A stretch of DNA of 11,220 nucleotides from JANNWF01 sp041675805. Its GTDB lineage: Bacteria; Pseudomonadota; Gammaproteobacteria; Xanthomonadales; Xanthomonadaceae. The notes under the pieces are model-generated. The model had not been told where the DNA came from. It did not search any database and worked only from the letters and a program-made list of their open reading frames with translations. Positions 1 through 6,391 of this stretch are shown here, piece by piece; within the stretch, counting starts at the first letter, position 1; the number at the start of each line of letters is the position of its first letter. Made by a program: the position numbers and the translations under genes. The stretch spans positions 1 to 11,220 of the forward strand of contig JBAYTD010000102.1 of the NCBI GenBank assembly GCA_041675805.1. The letters run 5' to 3'.

Positions 1-720
1 CTGGTTGGCCGGGTTGTCGTCGCCGGTCATCACCAGGATCGGCAACTGGCCCTTGCCGTAGCCGTAATCACCGCGCACCTGTTCGAGCAGGTCGGCACCG
101 GTCAGCCCGCCCTTCAGGTAAACGTCGGTGAGCACGATGTCGGGGCCGGGGATGCGGCCCTGCGCCTTGGCCGTCTCCAGATGCGCCAGGGCGTCCTCGA
201 CGCTGCTGACGTGGGTCACCGACAGGCCGTGCTTCTCCATCATCCGCCGCGTCGCCATCGCCACCACGCGGCTGTCTTCGACGTACAGCACGTCACCGCC
301 GCCGCTGGCGTCCGGGCGCACGTAGCCGTGGATGAAGGCGGCCAGCGCGGCGAAGCCCAGCGACTTGTCGAAGTAGTCGGTGACATCGTCGGTGAAACTG
401 CGTTGCACCAGGCGCTCGTTGACATCGCCGGAGACGGCGATGATCGGGATGTAGGCCTGCGGCGCATGCTCGCGGATGTAGTGGGCCAGCTCCAGGCCGT
501 CCATGTCGGGCAGGCGCAGCGCCATCGTCACCAGGTCGACGATGCCGCTTTGCAGCGCTTCCTTGGCCTCGGCCCCGGTCTCGCAGGAGATCACGGTGAC
601 GCCGGGCACGTCCTTGATCAGCAGTTGTTCGATCAGCCGGCGCACCACCTTGGAGCCGTCGACGACCATGATGCGCGGCGTTTCGGAAGTGATGTGGCGG
701 GCGATGACGGTGGTGTTCAT
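1..720 (-). CDS. Double-receiver response regulator, C-terminus beyond the window
   Basis: Reading from the ATG at 720 down to the window edge gives 240 residues with no stop, so the gene is partial and its output domain is not visible. Two CheY-like receivers are seen. Receiver 1 (about residues 16-135) keeps D21, S97 and K119, but the second acidic-pocket residue is Gly (VVDG, G22) and the phosphoacceptor position is Ala (DLVTMALRLPDMDG, A67), so it should not be phosphorylated by the usual chemistry. Receiver 2 (about 143-240) looks competent: E148/D149, phosphoacceptor D199 (DIVLTDV) and T232 (LVMTGD). The ATG overlaps the ftsX stop codon by four bases and a GAGG lies just upstream, so this start is well supported and translation is probably coupled to ftsX. 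Tandem receivers often precede a GGDEF, histidine-kinase-like or other signalling output domain; which one applies here cannot be told. Confidence 0.9.
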   Translation of the reverse strand, partial: MNTTVIARHITSETPRIMVVDGSKVVRRLIEQLLIKDVPGVTVISCETGAEAKEALQSGIVDLVTMALRLPDMDGLELAHYIREHAPQAYIPIIAVSGDVNERLVQRSFTDDVTDYFDKSLGFAALAAFIHGYVRPDASGGGDVLYVEDSRVVAMATRRMMEKHGLSVTHVSSVEDALAHLETAKAQGRIPGPDIVLTDVYLKGGLTGADLLEQVRGDYGYGKGQLPILVMTGDDNPANQ

Positions 721-1664
721 GCGGTTCCCTCGGCACGCGCGGCCAGGCGCAGATGGTGTCCCACGGCAAGCCGCGCGCCCAGCCAGCCGAGCGCCAGCGC
801 GGCGAGCAGGGCGGCCAGGGCGACCGGCCAGGACAGTTCGGCCAGGCGGAAATCGCCGGCGTAGGCATCGACCAGCCGCGATACCGGGCCGGTCAGCGCA
901 TGACGCACCGCCAGCGCGACGGCCACGGCCAGCAACCCGGCCAGCAGCCCGTAACCCGCGCCCAGGTAGAGGAAAGGCCGGCGGACGTAGGCGTCGGAGG
1001 CACCGAGCAGACGCACCGTGGCGATCTCCGCGGCGCGATCCTGGATGTCCAGCCTGACCGTGTTTCCAATCACCAGCAGCACTCCCAGCCCGAGCAGCAT
1101 TCCCGCGACCATGGCGGCGCGCCGTCCCAGTGTCAGCCAGGCGTCCAGCCGGCGTCGCCATTGCGCATCGTGCTGGACGAAATCGACCTCGTCGAAGGCG
1201 TCCAGGCGCGCCGCCAGGTCGCTGTCGCTGGCCGTCGGTGCGGGATCGACGAGCGCGACGTAGGGCAGGGGATTGTAGTCCAAAACGTCCAGCGTCCCGC
1301 CCAGCGCGTCGAGCTCGCGCAATGCCGCCAAGCCCTCCTCGGGCGTGCGCAGGACGATGCCGGAGACGTCGGCGTCGGCCTTGAGCTGCTGTGCCCAGGC
1401 GGCAACCGCCCCGGCATCGGCATCGACCTTGAGGAACACGCTGATCTCGCGCGACTCGCGCAGCGAGCCGGTGAAGCCCTGCATGTCCTCCAGCAGCATC
1501 GCCAGACACAGCGGCAGGGCCAGGGCGATGCCCATCACGCCGATGGTCAGCAGGGTCGAGGCCGGATGTCGGGCCAGCCGGCGCAGGCTGCCGCCGAGCG
1601 CGCGCAGGTGCGCCGCGCGCCAGGCGGCGAGCTCGGAATGCCGGCGCGGACGCGCGTCGCTCAT
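717..1664 (-). CDS. ftsX: Cell division protein FtsX
   Basis: This is the membrane subunit of the FtsEX complex, a type VII ABC system that in other bacteria couples ATP hydrolysis at the divisome to activation of periplasmic peptidoglycan hydrolases such as EnvC-controlled amidases. The 315-residue product has the family layout: a basic cytoplasmic N-terminus (1-37), TM1 at about 38-58, a large periplasmic domain (about 59-183, starting near the ISVFLKV strand), then three more membrane segments at about 184-206, 230-252 and 279-301. The stretch NTVRLDIQDRAAEIATVRLLGAS (200-223; given as positions with key NTVRLDI and EI) and the following PF..G.G segment are typical of FtsX. Its ATG overlaps the ftsE stop as ATGA, with GAGGTG a few bases upstream as ribosome binding site, which indicates coupled translation with ftsE. 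It also overlaps the next gene by four bases. Confidence 0.96.
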   Translation of the reverse strand: MSDARPRRHSELAAWRAAHLRALGGSLRRLARHPASTLLTIGVMGIALALPLCLAMLLEDMQGFTGSLRESREISVFLKVDADAGAVAAWAQQLKADADVSGIVLRTPEEGLAALRELDALGGTLDVLDYNPLPYVALVDPAPTASDSDLAARLDAFDEVDFVQHDAQWRRRLDAWLTLGRRAAMVAGMLLGLGVLLVIGNTVRLDIQDRAAEIATVRLLGASDAYVRRPFLYLGAGYGLLAGLLAVAVALAVRHALTGPVSRLVDAYAGDFRLAELSWPVALAALLAALALGWLGARLAVGHHLRLAARAEGTA

Positions 1665-2350
1665 GCCGCCACCTCGGTGCCGGGAATGTCGTCGATCAGG
1701 TGGCCGTGGTCGAGCACCAGCACGCGCCGGCGCATGCGCTTGACCAGATGCAGGTCGTGGCTGGCCACCAGCACCGCGGTGCCGCGCTCGGGCAGGGTGG
1801 AGAACAGCGTCATCACTTCCTCGGCCAGTTGCGGATCAAGGTTGCCGGTCGGCTCGTCGGCCAGCAGCAGGGCCGGACGGGCGACGATGGCGCGGGCAAT
1901 GCCGACGCGCTGCTGCTCGCCGGTGGACAACTGGATCGGCAGGTCGCGCTGGCGACCGCCAAGGCCGAGCCGCTCCAGCACCTCGGCGACGCGACGGTCG
2001 ATCTCGGCGCGCGGCAGGCCGGCGATCAGCAGCGGCAGGGCGACGTTGTCGCCGACGCCACGGTCGTGCAGCAGGCGATGGTCCTGGAACACCACGCCGA
2101 CCCGCCGCCGATGGTCGGCGATGGCCTTGCCGCGCACCTGGCCGAGGTGGCGGCCGGCGAACAGCAGGCGTCCGTCGGTGGGCCGCTCGGCCAGGTGGAT
2201 CAGCCGCAGCAGGGTGCTCTTGCCGGCCCCGGAATGGCCGGTCAGGAAGGCCATCTCGCCGGCGGCCAGCGCGAAGTCGACGCCGTCCAGCGCCGCCGCG
2301 CCGCCCGGATAGCGCTTGCCGACCGCCTCGAAGCGCAGCAGCTCGCTCAT
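1661..2350 (-). CDS. ftsE: Cell division ATP-binding protein FtsE
   Basis: This is the cytoplasmic ABC ATPase of FtsEX; it binds FtsX at the inner face of the membrane and powers the septal cell-wall hydrolase switch. The protein has 229 residues, normal for FtsE (about 220-230). All nucleotide-binding motifs are visible: Walker A GHSGAGKST (38-46), Q-loop Q89 in VVFQDH, ABC signature LSTGEQQR (141-148), Walker B LLLADEP (161-167) with E166 as catalytic glutamate, D-loop GNLDP (169-173) and switch histidine H198 in ASHD. The signature is LSTGE where LSGGE is commonest, a tolerated variant. The N-terminal LLRFEAVGKRYPGG is typical of the family. The gene starts 37 bp after the gspF stop on the same strand, so the two may be cotranscribed. 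No strong Shine-Dalgarno is seen before this ATG. Confidence 0.96.
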   Translation of the reverse strand: MSELLRFEAVGKRYPGGAAALDGVDFALAAGEMAFLTGHSGAGKSTLLRLIHLAERPTDGRLLFAGRHLGQVRGKAIADHRRRVGVVFQDHRLLHDRGVGDNVALPLLIAGLPRAEIDRRVAEVLERLGLGGRQRDLPIQLSTGEQQRVGIARAIVARPALLLADEPTGNLDPQLAEEVMTLFSTLPERGTAVLVASHDLHLVKRMRRRVLVLDHGHLIDDIPGTEVAA

Positions 2351-2387
2351 CGGTGCGGACTCGTGACGGGAAGGAGGCGCATTCGGT

Positions 2388-3593
2388 TCATCGGATCAGG
2401 CTGTTGAGGTCGAAGATCGGCAGCAGGATGGCCAGCACGATGAACAGCACCAGTCCGCCGACCAGCAGGATGACGCCCGGCCCCAGCACCGCCATCGCCA
2501 CGCCGAGACTGGTGTCCAGTTCGCGCTGCTGGTGCTCGGCGGCCTCGGCGAGCATGGCGTCGAGCTTGCCGGAGGCTTCGCCGCTCTGGATCAGGCGCAC
2601 CGCGATCGGCGGGAACTGCCGCGTTTCGGCCAGCGCGCGGGCAAAGCCCTGGCCCTCGCGCACGCGCACGCCGACCTGGGTCAGCGCCTGGCGCAACGGC
2701 AGCGCCTGCACCACCTGGGTGGCGATGCCCAGCGCTTCCAGCAGCGGCACCGCACTGGCGCTGAGCAGGGCCAGGGTGCGGGCGAAGCGCGCGGTATCGG
2801 CGGCGCGCAGCAACGGACCGAGCACCGGCAGGCGCAGCAGCAGTGCCTGCCAGGCGGCGCGCAGCCTTGGCCGGCGCAGGGCCAGCAGGGCCGCCGCCAC
2901 GGCGACCACGACGACCAGCAGCAGCCAGCCGCCGTGGTCGCGCAACAGGTCGGAAATCGCGATCAGGGCGCGCGTTGCCCACGGCAGGTCGGCACCGGCG
3001 CGGGTGAACACGCCGGTCACCTGCGGCACCACGTAGACCATCAACCCGGTGACCACGGCGACGGCGACCACGCCGAGCAGGATCGGATAGGTCAGCGCCA
3101 TCAGCACGCGCTGGCGCAGCGCATCGCGCGATTCGGCGTAATCGGCCAGCCGGCGCAGCACCTGGTCGAGCCGCCCGGCCGACTCGCCGGCCGCCACCGA
3201 GGCGCGATACAGCGGCGGGAACACGTCCGGATGCTCGGCCAGTGCCGCCGCCAGCGGACTGCCTTCCATCACCCGCGCGCGCAACGCGGTCACCAGCGCC
3301 TTCAGTCGGCCATCGCTGCCCTCGGCCAGCGCCGCCAGCGATTCGTCGATCGGCAGGCCGCTGCCGACCAGGGTGGAAAGCTGGCGCGCGAACAGCGCCA
3401 GTTGCGCGGCGCCCAGGCCGCGCGCGAATGGATTCGTCGCCGAACGCGCGCCCTCGCGCACCGGCTCCACCGACAGCGGATTGAGGCCGCGCTCGCGCAG
3501 GCTGCCGCGCGCCGCGCGCGGCGTATCCGCTTGCAGCACGCCGCGCTGGGTGCGACCGGAGGCGTCGAGCGCCTGAAACTCGAAGGCGGGCAT
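2388..3593 (-). CDS. gspF: Type II secretion inner-membrane platform protein GspF
   Basis: The 401-residue product has the GspF/PilC architecture: a short N-terminal domain beginning PAFEFQALDASGRTQRGVL, then two T2SSF repeats (about 68-191 and 270-392), each with a cytoplasmic helical bundle followed by membrane helices. Paired acidic motifs, AGESAGRLD (135-143) and SGEASGKLD (337-345), and the GxPxxxxL-type repeat starts (SGLPIDESL; SAVPLLEAL) are family hallmarks. Membrane segments lie at about 169-189, 222-240 and 370-392. GspF forms the inner-membrane platform with GspL and GspM and contacts the assembly ATPase GspE. The length and the N-terminal FEFQALD motif fit GspF better than PilC, but the families are close and the choice is an inference. 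No other gsp or pil gene lies beside it; the downstream neighbours are ftsEX. The ATG at 3593 has no strong ribosome binding site. Confidence 0.92.
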   Translation of the reverse strand: MPAFEFQALDASGRTQRGVLQADTPRAARGSLRERGLNPLSVEPVREGARSATNPFARGLGAAQLALFARQLSTLVGSGLPIDESLAALAEGSDGRLKALVTALRARVMEGSPLAAALAEHPDVFPPLYRASVAAGESAGRLDQVLRRLADYAESRDALRQRVLMALTYPILLGVVAVAVVTGLMVYVVPQVTGVFTRAGADLPWATRALIAISDLLRDHGGWLLLVVVVAVAAALLALRRPRLRAAWQALLLRLPVLGPLLRAADTARFARTLALLSASAVPLLEALGIATQVVQALPLRQALTQVGVRVREGQGFARALAETRQFPPIAVRLIQSGEASGKLDAMLAEAAEHQQRELDTSLGVAMAVLGPGVILLVGGLVLFIVLAILLPIFDLNSLIR

Positions 3594-3599
3594 GGCGCA

Positions 3600-3605
3600 A
3601 GTGTA
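3600..3605 (-). promoter_or_regulatory. Possible -10 element for gspF
   Basis: Read on the minus strand this is TACACT, matching the sigma-70 -10 consensus at four of six positions. It ends only six bases before the gspF ATG, so transcription would begin at or next to the start codon and give a leaderless or nearly leaderless mRNA. That would fit the absence of a Shine-Dalgarno sequence. No convincing -35 element is seen at the right distance, so the call is weak. Confidence 0.25.
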
Positions 3606-3610
3606 AGAGC

Positions 3611-3639
3611 TTGCCGGGGGCAGTGGGCGGGCTCAGACT
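3611..3639 (+). promoter_or_regulatory. Possible sigma-70 promoter for the NtrX-like regulator
   Basis: TTGCCG (3611-3616) and CAGACT (3634-3639) are separated by exactly 17 bases and lie about 30 bases before the ATG at 3671. The hexamers match consensus at only four and three positions, so the support is mainly the spacing and location in a 77-bp divergent intergenic region shared with gspF. Confidence 0.22.
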
Positions 3640-3670
3640 GTTGCGTCCTGCCAACACCCAAAGCCCCGCA

Positions 3671-5053
3671 ATGCCCGAAGCACACGTTCTGGTCGTCGAC
3701 GACGAGCCCGACATCCGCGACACCCTGCGCGACATCCTGGAGGACGAGGGCTATCGCGTCGAGGTCGCCGAACACGCCGCCGCCGCCCGCGCGGCACTGG
3801 CCCGCGCCGTGCCCGACGTGATCCTGCTCGACATCTGGATGCCGCAGACCGACGGCATCACCCTGCTGCGCGAATGGGTGCAGGGCGATGGCCTGCCCTG
3901 CCCGGTGGTGATGATGTCCGGCCACGGCACGGTGGAGACGGCGGTCGAGGCGACCCGCCTGGGTGCCTACGACTTCATCGAAAAACCGATCGCCCTGGCC
4001 AAGCTGCTGATCACCCTGGAGCGGGCGCTGGAAGCGCGGCAACTGCGGGCCAGCAACGCCGCGCTGCGCCGCCAGGCGCACCCGCTGGCCGAGCCGCTCG
4101 GCGAGTCGGCGGTGATGACGGCGCTGCGCGGCCAGTTGCTGCGCCTGGCCGCACATGCCGCGCCGGTGCTGCTGCGCGGCGAAACCGGCACCGGCAAGGA
4201 GGCACTGGCGCGCTGGCTGCATGCCAACAGTCCGCGTCGCGACGGTCCCTTCGTCACCCTTGCCGCCGGCACTATCGCCGACGGCCAGGCTGCCAACAGC
4301 CTGTTCGGCAGCGAGGACGGCGGCAGCGTGCAACCCGGCCTGCTGGAACAGGCGCAGGGCGGCACGCTGTATCTGGACGAGATCGCCGAACTCGGTGCCG
4401 ACCTGCAACTGCGCCTGTCCAGCGTCATCGAGCGTGGCCAATTGCTGCGCACCGGCGGCCACCGCCCGGTGCCGCTGGACATGCGCCTGATCGCCGCCAG
4501 CGCGCTGGATCTGGATGCCGAGCGCGCCGCCGGCCGCCTGCGCGACGAACTCTATTTCCAGCTCGCCGTGTTGCCTATCCAGGTCCCGGCACTGCGCCAG
4601 CGCAGCGACGACCTGCCGTTGCTGCTCGACCACTTCGTCGGCCATTTTTCCGTCCGCGACGGCCTGCCGCCGCGACGCTTCCCGCCGGCCGCGCTGACCC
4701 GATTGATGGCCTACGACTGGCCCGGCAACCTGCGCGAACTGCGCAATCTGGTGCAGCGCCTGCTGGTGCTTGGCGGCGAGCCCGAGGTCGGCATCGACGA
4801 GATCGACGCCGCACTGGGCCTGCGCCCGGCTGCCCCGGCGCTGAGCACGCCAACGCCCGGCGTCGCCATCGACGGCGAACTGACCCTGCGCGAAGCCCGC
4901 GACGCCTTCGAGCGCGCCTACCTGCTGCGTCTGCTCGGCGAGGTCGGCGGCAGCGTCGGCAAACTGGCCAAGCGTGCCGGCATGGAGCGCACGCACCTGT
5001 ACCGCAAGCTGCGCGATCTCGGCGTCGACATCCGCGCGGTGAAGGAATCCTGA
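3671..5053 (+). CDS. NtrX/NtrC-type AAA+ response regulator lacking the GAFTGA loop
   Basis: The 460-residue product has three regions. The receiver (about 4-120) has D10/D11, phosphoacceptor D54 in LLDIWMP, S83 and K105. The AAA+ core (about 143-365) has Walker A GETGTGKE (170-177) and Walker B GTLYLDE (231-237). A Fis-type helix-turn-helix lies at the C-terminus (about 405-453, ending HLYRKLRDLGVD). Two features needed by sigma-54 activators are changed: the loop that should read GAFTGA is GGSVQPG (217-223), and the arginine expected in the YYRL motif, a proposed Arg finger, is Gln (LYFQL, Q297). The ILLDIWMP segment resembles NtrX, hence the subfamily suggestion, but no NtrY kinase is adjacent. 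The start at 3671 is chosen because the receiver begins directly there; an in-frame ATG at 3611 would add 20 residues unlike a receiver. The Shine-Dalgarno is poor. It probably acts as a DNA-binding regulator independent of sigma-54. Confidence 0.9.
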   Translation: MPEAHVLVVDDEPDIRDTLRDILEDEGYRVEVAEHAAAARAALARAVPDVILLDIWMPQTDGITLLREWVQGDGLPCPVVMMSGHGTVETAVEATRLGAYDFIEKPIALAKLLITLERALEARQLRASNAALRRQAHPLAEPLGESAVMTALRGQLLRLAAHAAPVLLRGETGTGKEALARWLHANSPRRDGPFVTLAAGTIADGQAANSLFGSEDGGSVQPGLLEQAQGGTLYLDEIAELGADLQLRLSSVIERGQLLRTGGHRPVPLDMRLIAASALDLDAERAAGRLRDELYFQLAVLPIQVPALRQRSDDLPLLLDHFVGHFSVRDGLPPRRFPPAALTRLMAYDWPGNLRELRNLVQRLLVLGGEPEVGIDEIDAALGLRPAAPALSTPTPGVAIDGELTLREARDAFERAYLLRLLGEVGGSVGKLAKRAGMERTHLYRKLRDLGVDIRAVKES

Positions 5054-5107
5054 GGCCGCGCAGCCCTGGCGAAGCGCGCTAGCCTTCGCGCCGTCGCCAG
5101 CGCCATC

Positions 5108-5113
5108 GGGGAG
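5108..5113 (+). promoter_or_regulatory. Ribosome binding site for the DUF2189-like gene
   Basis: GGGGAG lies six bases before the ATG at 5120 and supports that codon as the start. Confidence 0.7.
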
Positions 5114-5119
5114 AACAGC

Positions 5120-5893
5120 ATGTCGGCTTCGTCATCGCCGGAACACGCGGAACGGCCGTTCGTGCTGCCGTGCCGGACGCTCGACGCCGGCGCGCCGCTG
5201 CGCTGGCTGCGCGCCGGCTGGCAGGACTTGCGCCGAACGCCCGGCCTGAGCCTGCTGTTCGGCATCGTGATCACCGTACTCAGCATCGGCGTTTCCCTGC
5301 TGGCGTGGCAGCTCGGCCGCTTCGCCCTGCTGGCGACGCTGTTGTCCGGCTTCGTTTTCATCGCGCCCTTGCTCGGCGTCGGGCTTTACTGCGTCAGCCG
5401 CGAGCTGGGTGAGGGGCGGACGCCGCAACTGCGCGATTCCTTCGTGCTGGCGCGGCGCGTGGTCGGCCAGGCCGGCGTGTTCGCGCTCGGCCAGATGGTG
5501 ATCCTGCTGCTGTGGTCGCGCGCCGGCATGATGATCAACGTGTTCTTTCCGATCACCCCGGGCGACCTGGGCGGGCTGATAGAGTTCCTGCTGATCGGCT
5601 CGGCGGTCGGCTCGGTATTCGCCGCGCTGACCTTCGCTACCGCCGTGTTCTCGCTGCCGATGATCGCCGACCGCGAGGTCGACATGGTCACCGCCTGCGT
5701 TTCCAGCGTGAACGCGGTGCTGCGCAACAAGGGCGTGCTGTTGCTGTGGGCGACGCTGATCGCCGCGCTCACCGCCATCGGCTTCGCCACCGCCTTCCTC
5801 GGCCTCGCCGTCATCATGCCGTGGCTGGCCTATGCCGCCTGGCATGGCTATCGCGAAACCGTCGACGCCTCGGCCTGGCCGGCGCTGGACTGA
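5120..5893 (+). CDS. DUF2189-like multi-pass inner-membrane protein
   Basis: This is a 257-residue hydrophobic protein of unknown function. After a polar N-terminus of about 40 residues containing a basic LRAGWQDLRRTP segment, membrane segments are visible at about 43-63, 69-91, 115-135, 155-180, 205-227 and possibly 228-241. The short motif SLPMIADREVDMVTAC (178-193) followed by S..AV..N, and the layout, resemble the DUF2189 family of proteobacterial integral membrane proteins; the assignment is from memory of the family pattern. The first cytoplasmic loop carries RELGEGRTPQLRDSF, also typical. No catalytic residues or transporter signature are seen. A good ribosome binding site precedes the ATG. 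The gene follows the regulator by 66 bp and the VOC gene starts 73 bp later. No role can be assigned from context. Confidence 0.85.
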   Translation: MSASSSPEHAERPFVLPCRTLDAGAPLRWLRAGWQDLRRTPGLSLLFGIVITVLSIGVSLLAWQLGRFALLATLLSGFVFIAPLLGVGLYCVSRELGEGRTPQLRDSFVLARRVVGQAGVFALGQMVILLLWSRAGMMINVFFPITPGDLGGLIEFLLIGSAVGSVFAALTFATAVFSLPMIADREVDMVTACVSSVNAVLRNKGVLLLWATLIAALTAIGFATAFLGLAVIMPWLAYAAWHGYRETVDASAWPALD

Positions 5894-5914
5894 GCGCCGC
5901 GCGCGGTCTCGCCC

Positions 5915-5920
5915 TACACT
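5915..5920 (+). promoter_or_regulatory. Possible -10 element for the VOC-family gene
   Basis: TACACT lies 46 bases before the ATG at 5967 and in the gap after the DUF2189-like stop codon. It matches the -10 consensus at four positions; no good -35 partner is visible. Confidence 0.25.
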
Positions 5921-5954
5921 GCCGCCGCCGCACCGATCCTTCCTTCACCGTCGC

Positions 5955-5959
5955 GAGGA
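5955..5959 (+). promoter_or_regulatory. Ribosome binding site for the VOC-family gene
   Basis: GAGGA lies seven bases before the ATG at 5967. It rules out the longer in-frame start at 5832, which would lie inside the preceding gene and add residues unlike a VOC domain. Confidence 0.7.
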
Positions 5960-5966
5960 CACCACC

Positions 5967-6326
5967 ATGAGTTTGATCGCCTGGGTCGAGATTCCCGTTG
6001 CCGATTTCGAGCGCGCGCTGCGCTTCTACACTGCCCTGCTGGACGCGCCCTTGCAGGTGATGGAGCTGGGCGACACGCGCATGGGCATGTTCCCCGGCGA
6101 GTGTGGCGGCGGGGCCATCGTGCAGGGCGAGGGCAATGTCCCCGGCGTGGACGGCGTTCGGGTGTACCTGTCCGGTGGCGATGATCTTTCCCCCATGCTC
6201 GCCCGCGTTGCCGCAGCCGGCGGCCAGATCGTGGTGCCGAAAACCGAAATCACGCCCGAGTTTGGCTATTTCGCCCTGTTCCATGACAGCGAGGGCAATT
6301 GCATCGGCCTGCATTCCTCCGGCTGA
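5967..6326 (+). CDS. VOC-superfamily (glyoxalase/bleomycin-resistance fold) protein
   Basis: The 119-residue product is a single-domain VOC protein built from two beta-alpha-beta-beta-beta modules. The N-terminal WVEIPVADFERALRFYTAL (6-24) and the C-terminal GYFALFHDSEGNCIGLHS (100-117) are the two most conserved stretches of the family. Members are metal-dependent lyases, isomerases or dioxygenases, or binding proteins; the substrate cannot be read from this sequence. The usual metal ligands are not complete: E8 and E109-G-N-C-I-G-L-H116 are candidates, but the first-module histidine of glyoxalase I is absent. The start at 5967 is supported by GAGGA at 5955-5959, seven bases upstream. Small stand-alone VOC proteins of this type are often annotated as glyoxalase-like without known function. 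Confidence 0.9.
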   Translation: MSLIAWVEIPVADFERALRFYTALLDAPLQVMELGDTRMGMFPGECGGGAIVQGEGNVPGVDGVRVYLSGGDDLSPMLARVAAAGGQIVVPKTEITPEFGYFALFHDSEGNCIGLHSSG

Positions 6327-6391
6327 ACCGCCGCGGCAACGCCGCCTGGCGCAAGGGCGTAAACTGCCGCCCTTTGGCGTTCCTGCGGGCC

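Noticed and set aside
753..2312. Long plus-strand frame (519 codons) across ftsX and ftsE
   Set aside because: Its composition is Arg, Gln and Ala rich with no recognisable domain, and it lies opposite two well-supported genes.
3302..4996. Long minus-strand frame (564 codons) opposite the NtrX-like regulator
   Set aside because: It shows Gln/Ala/Gly low-complexity composition and its C-terminal part overlaps gspF out of frame; it is a shadow of the true coding strands.
5066..5100. Inverted repeat CTGGCGA ... TCGCCAG with a competing inner GCGAAG/CTTCGC pair, after the NtrX-like gene
   Set aside because: The stems are short, mutually exclusive and have no T-tract, so a terminator or riboswitch is not supported; chance pairing in GC-rich DNA is likely.
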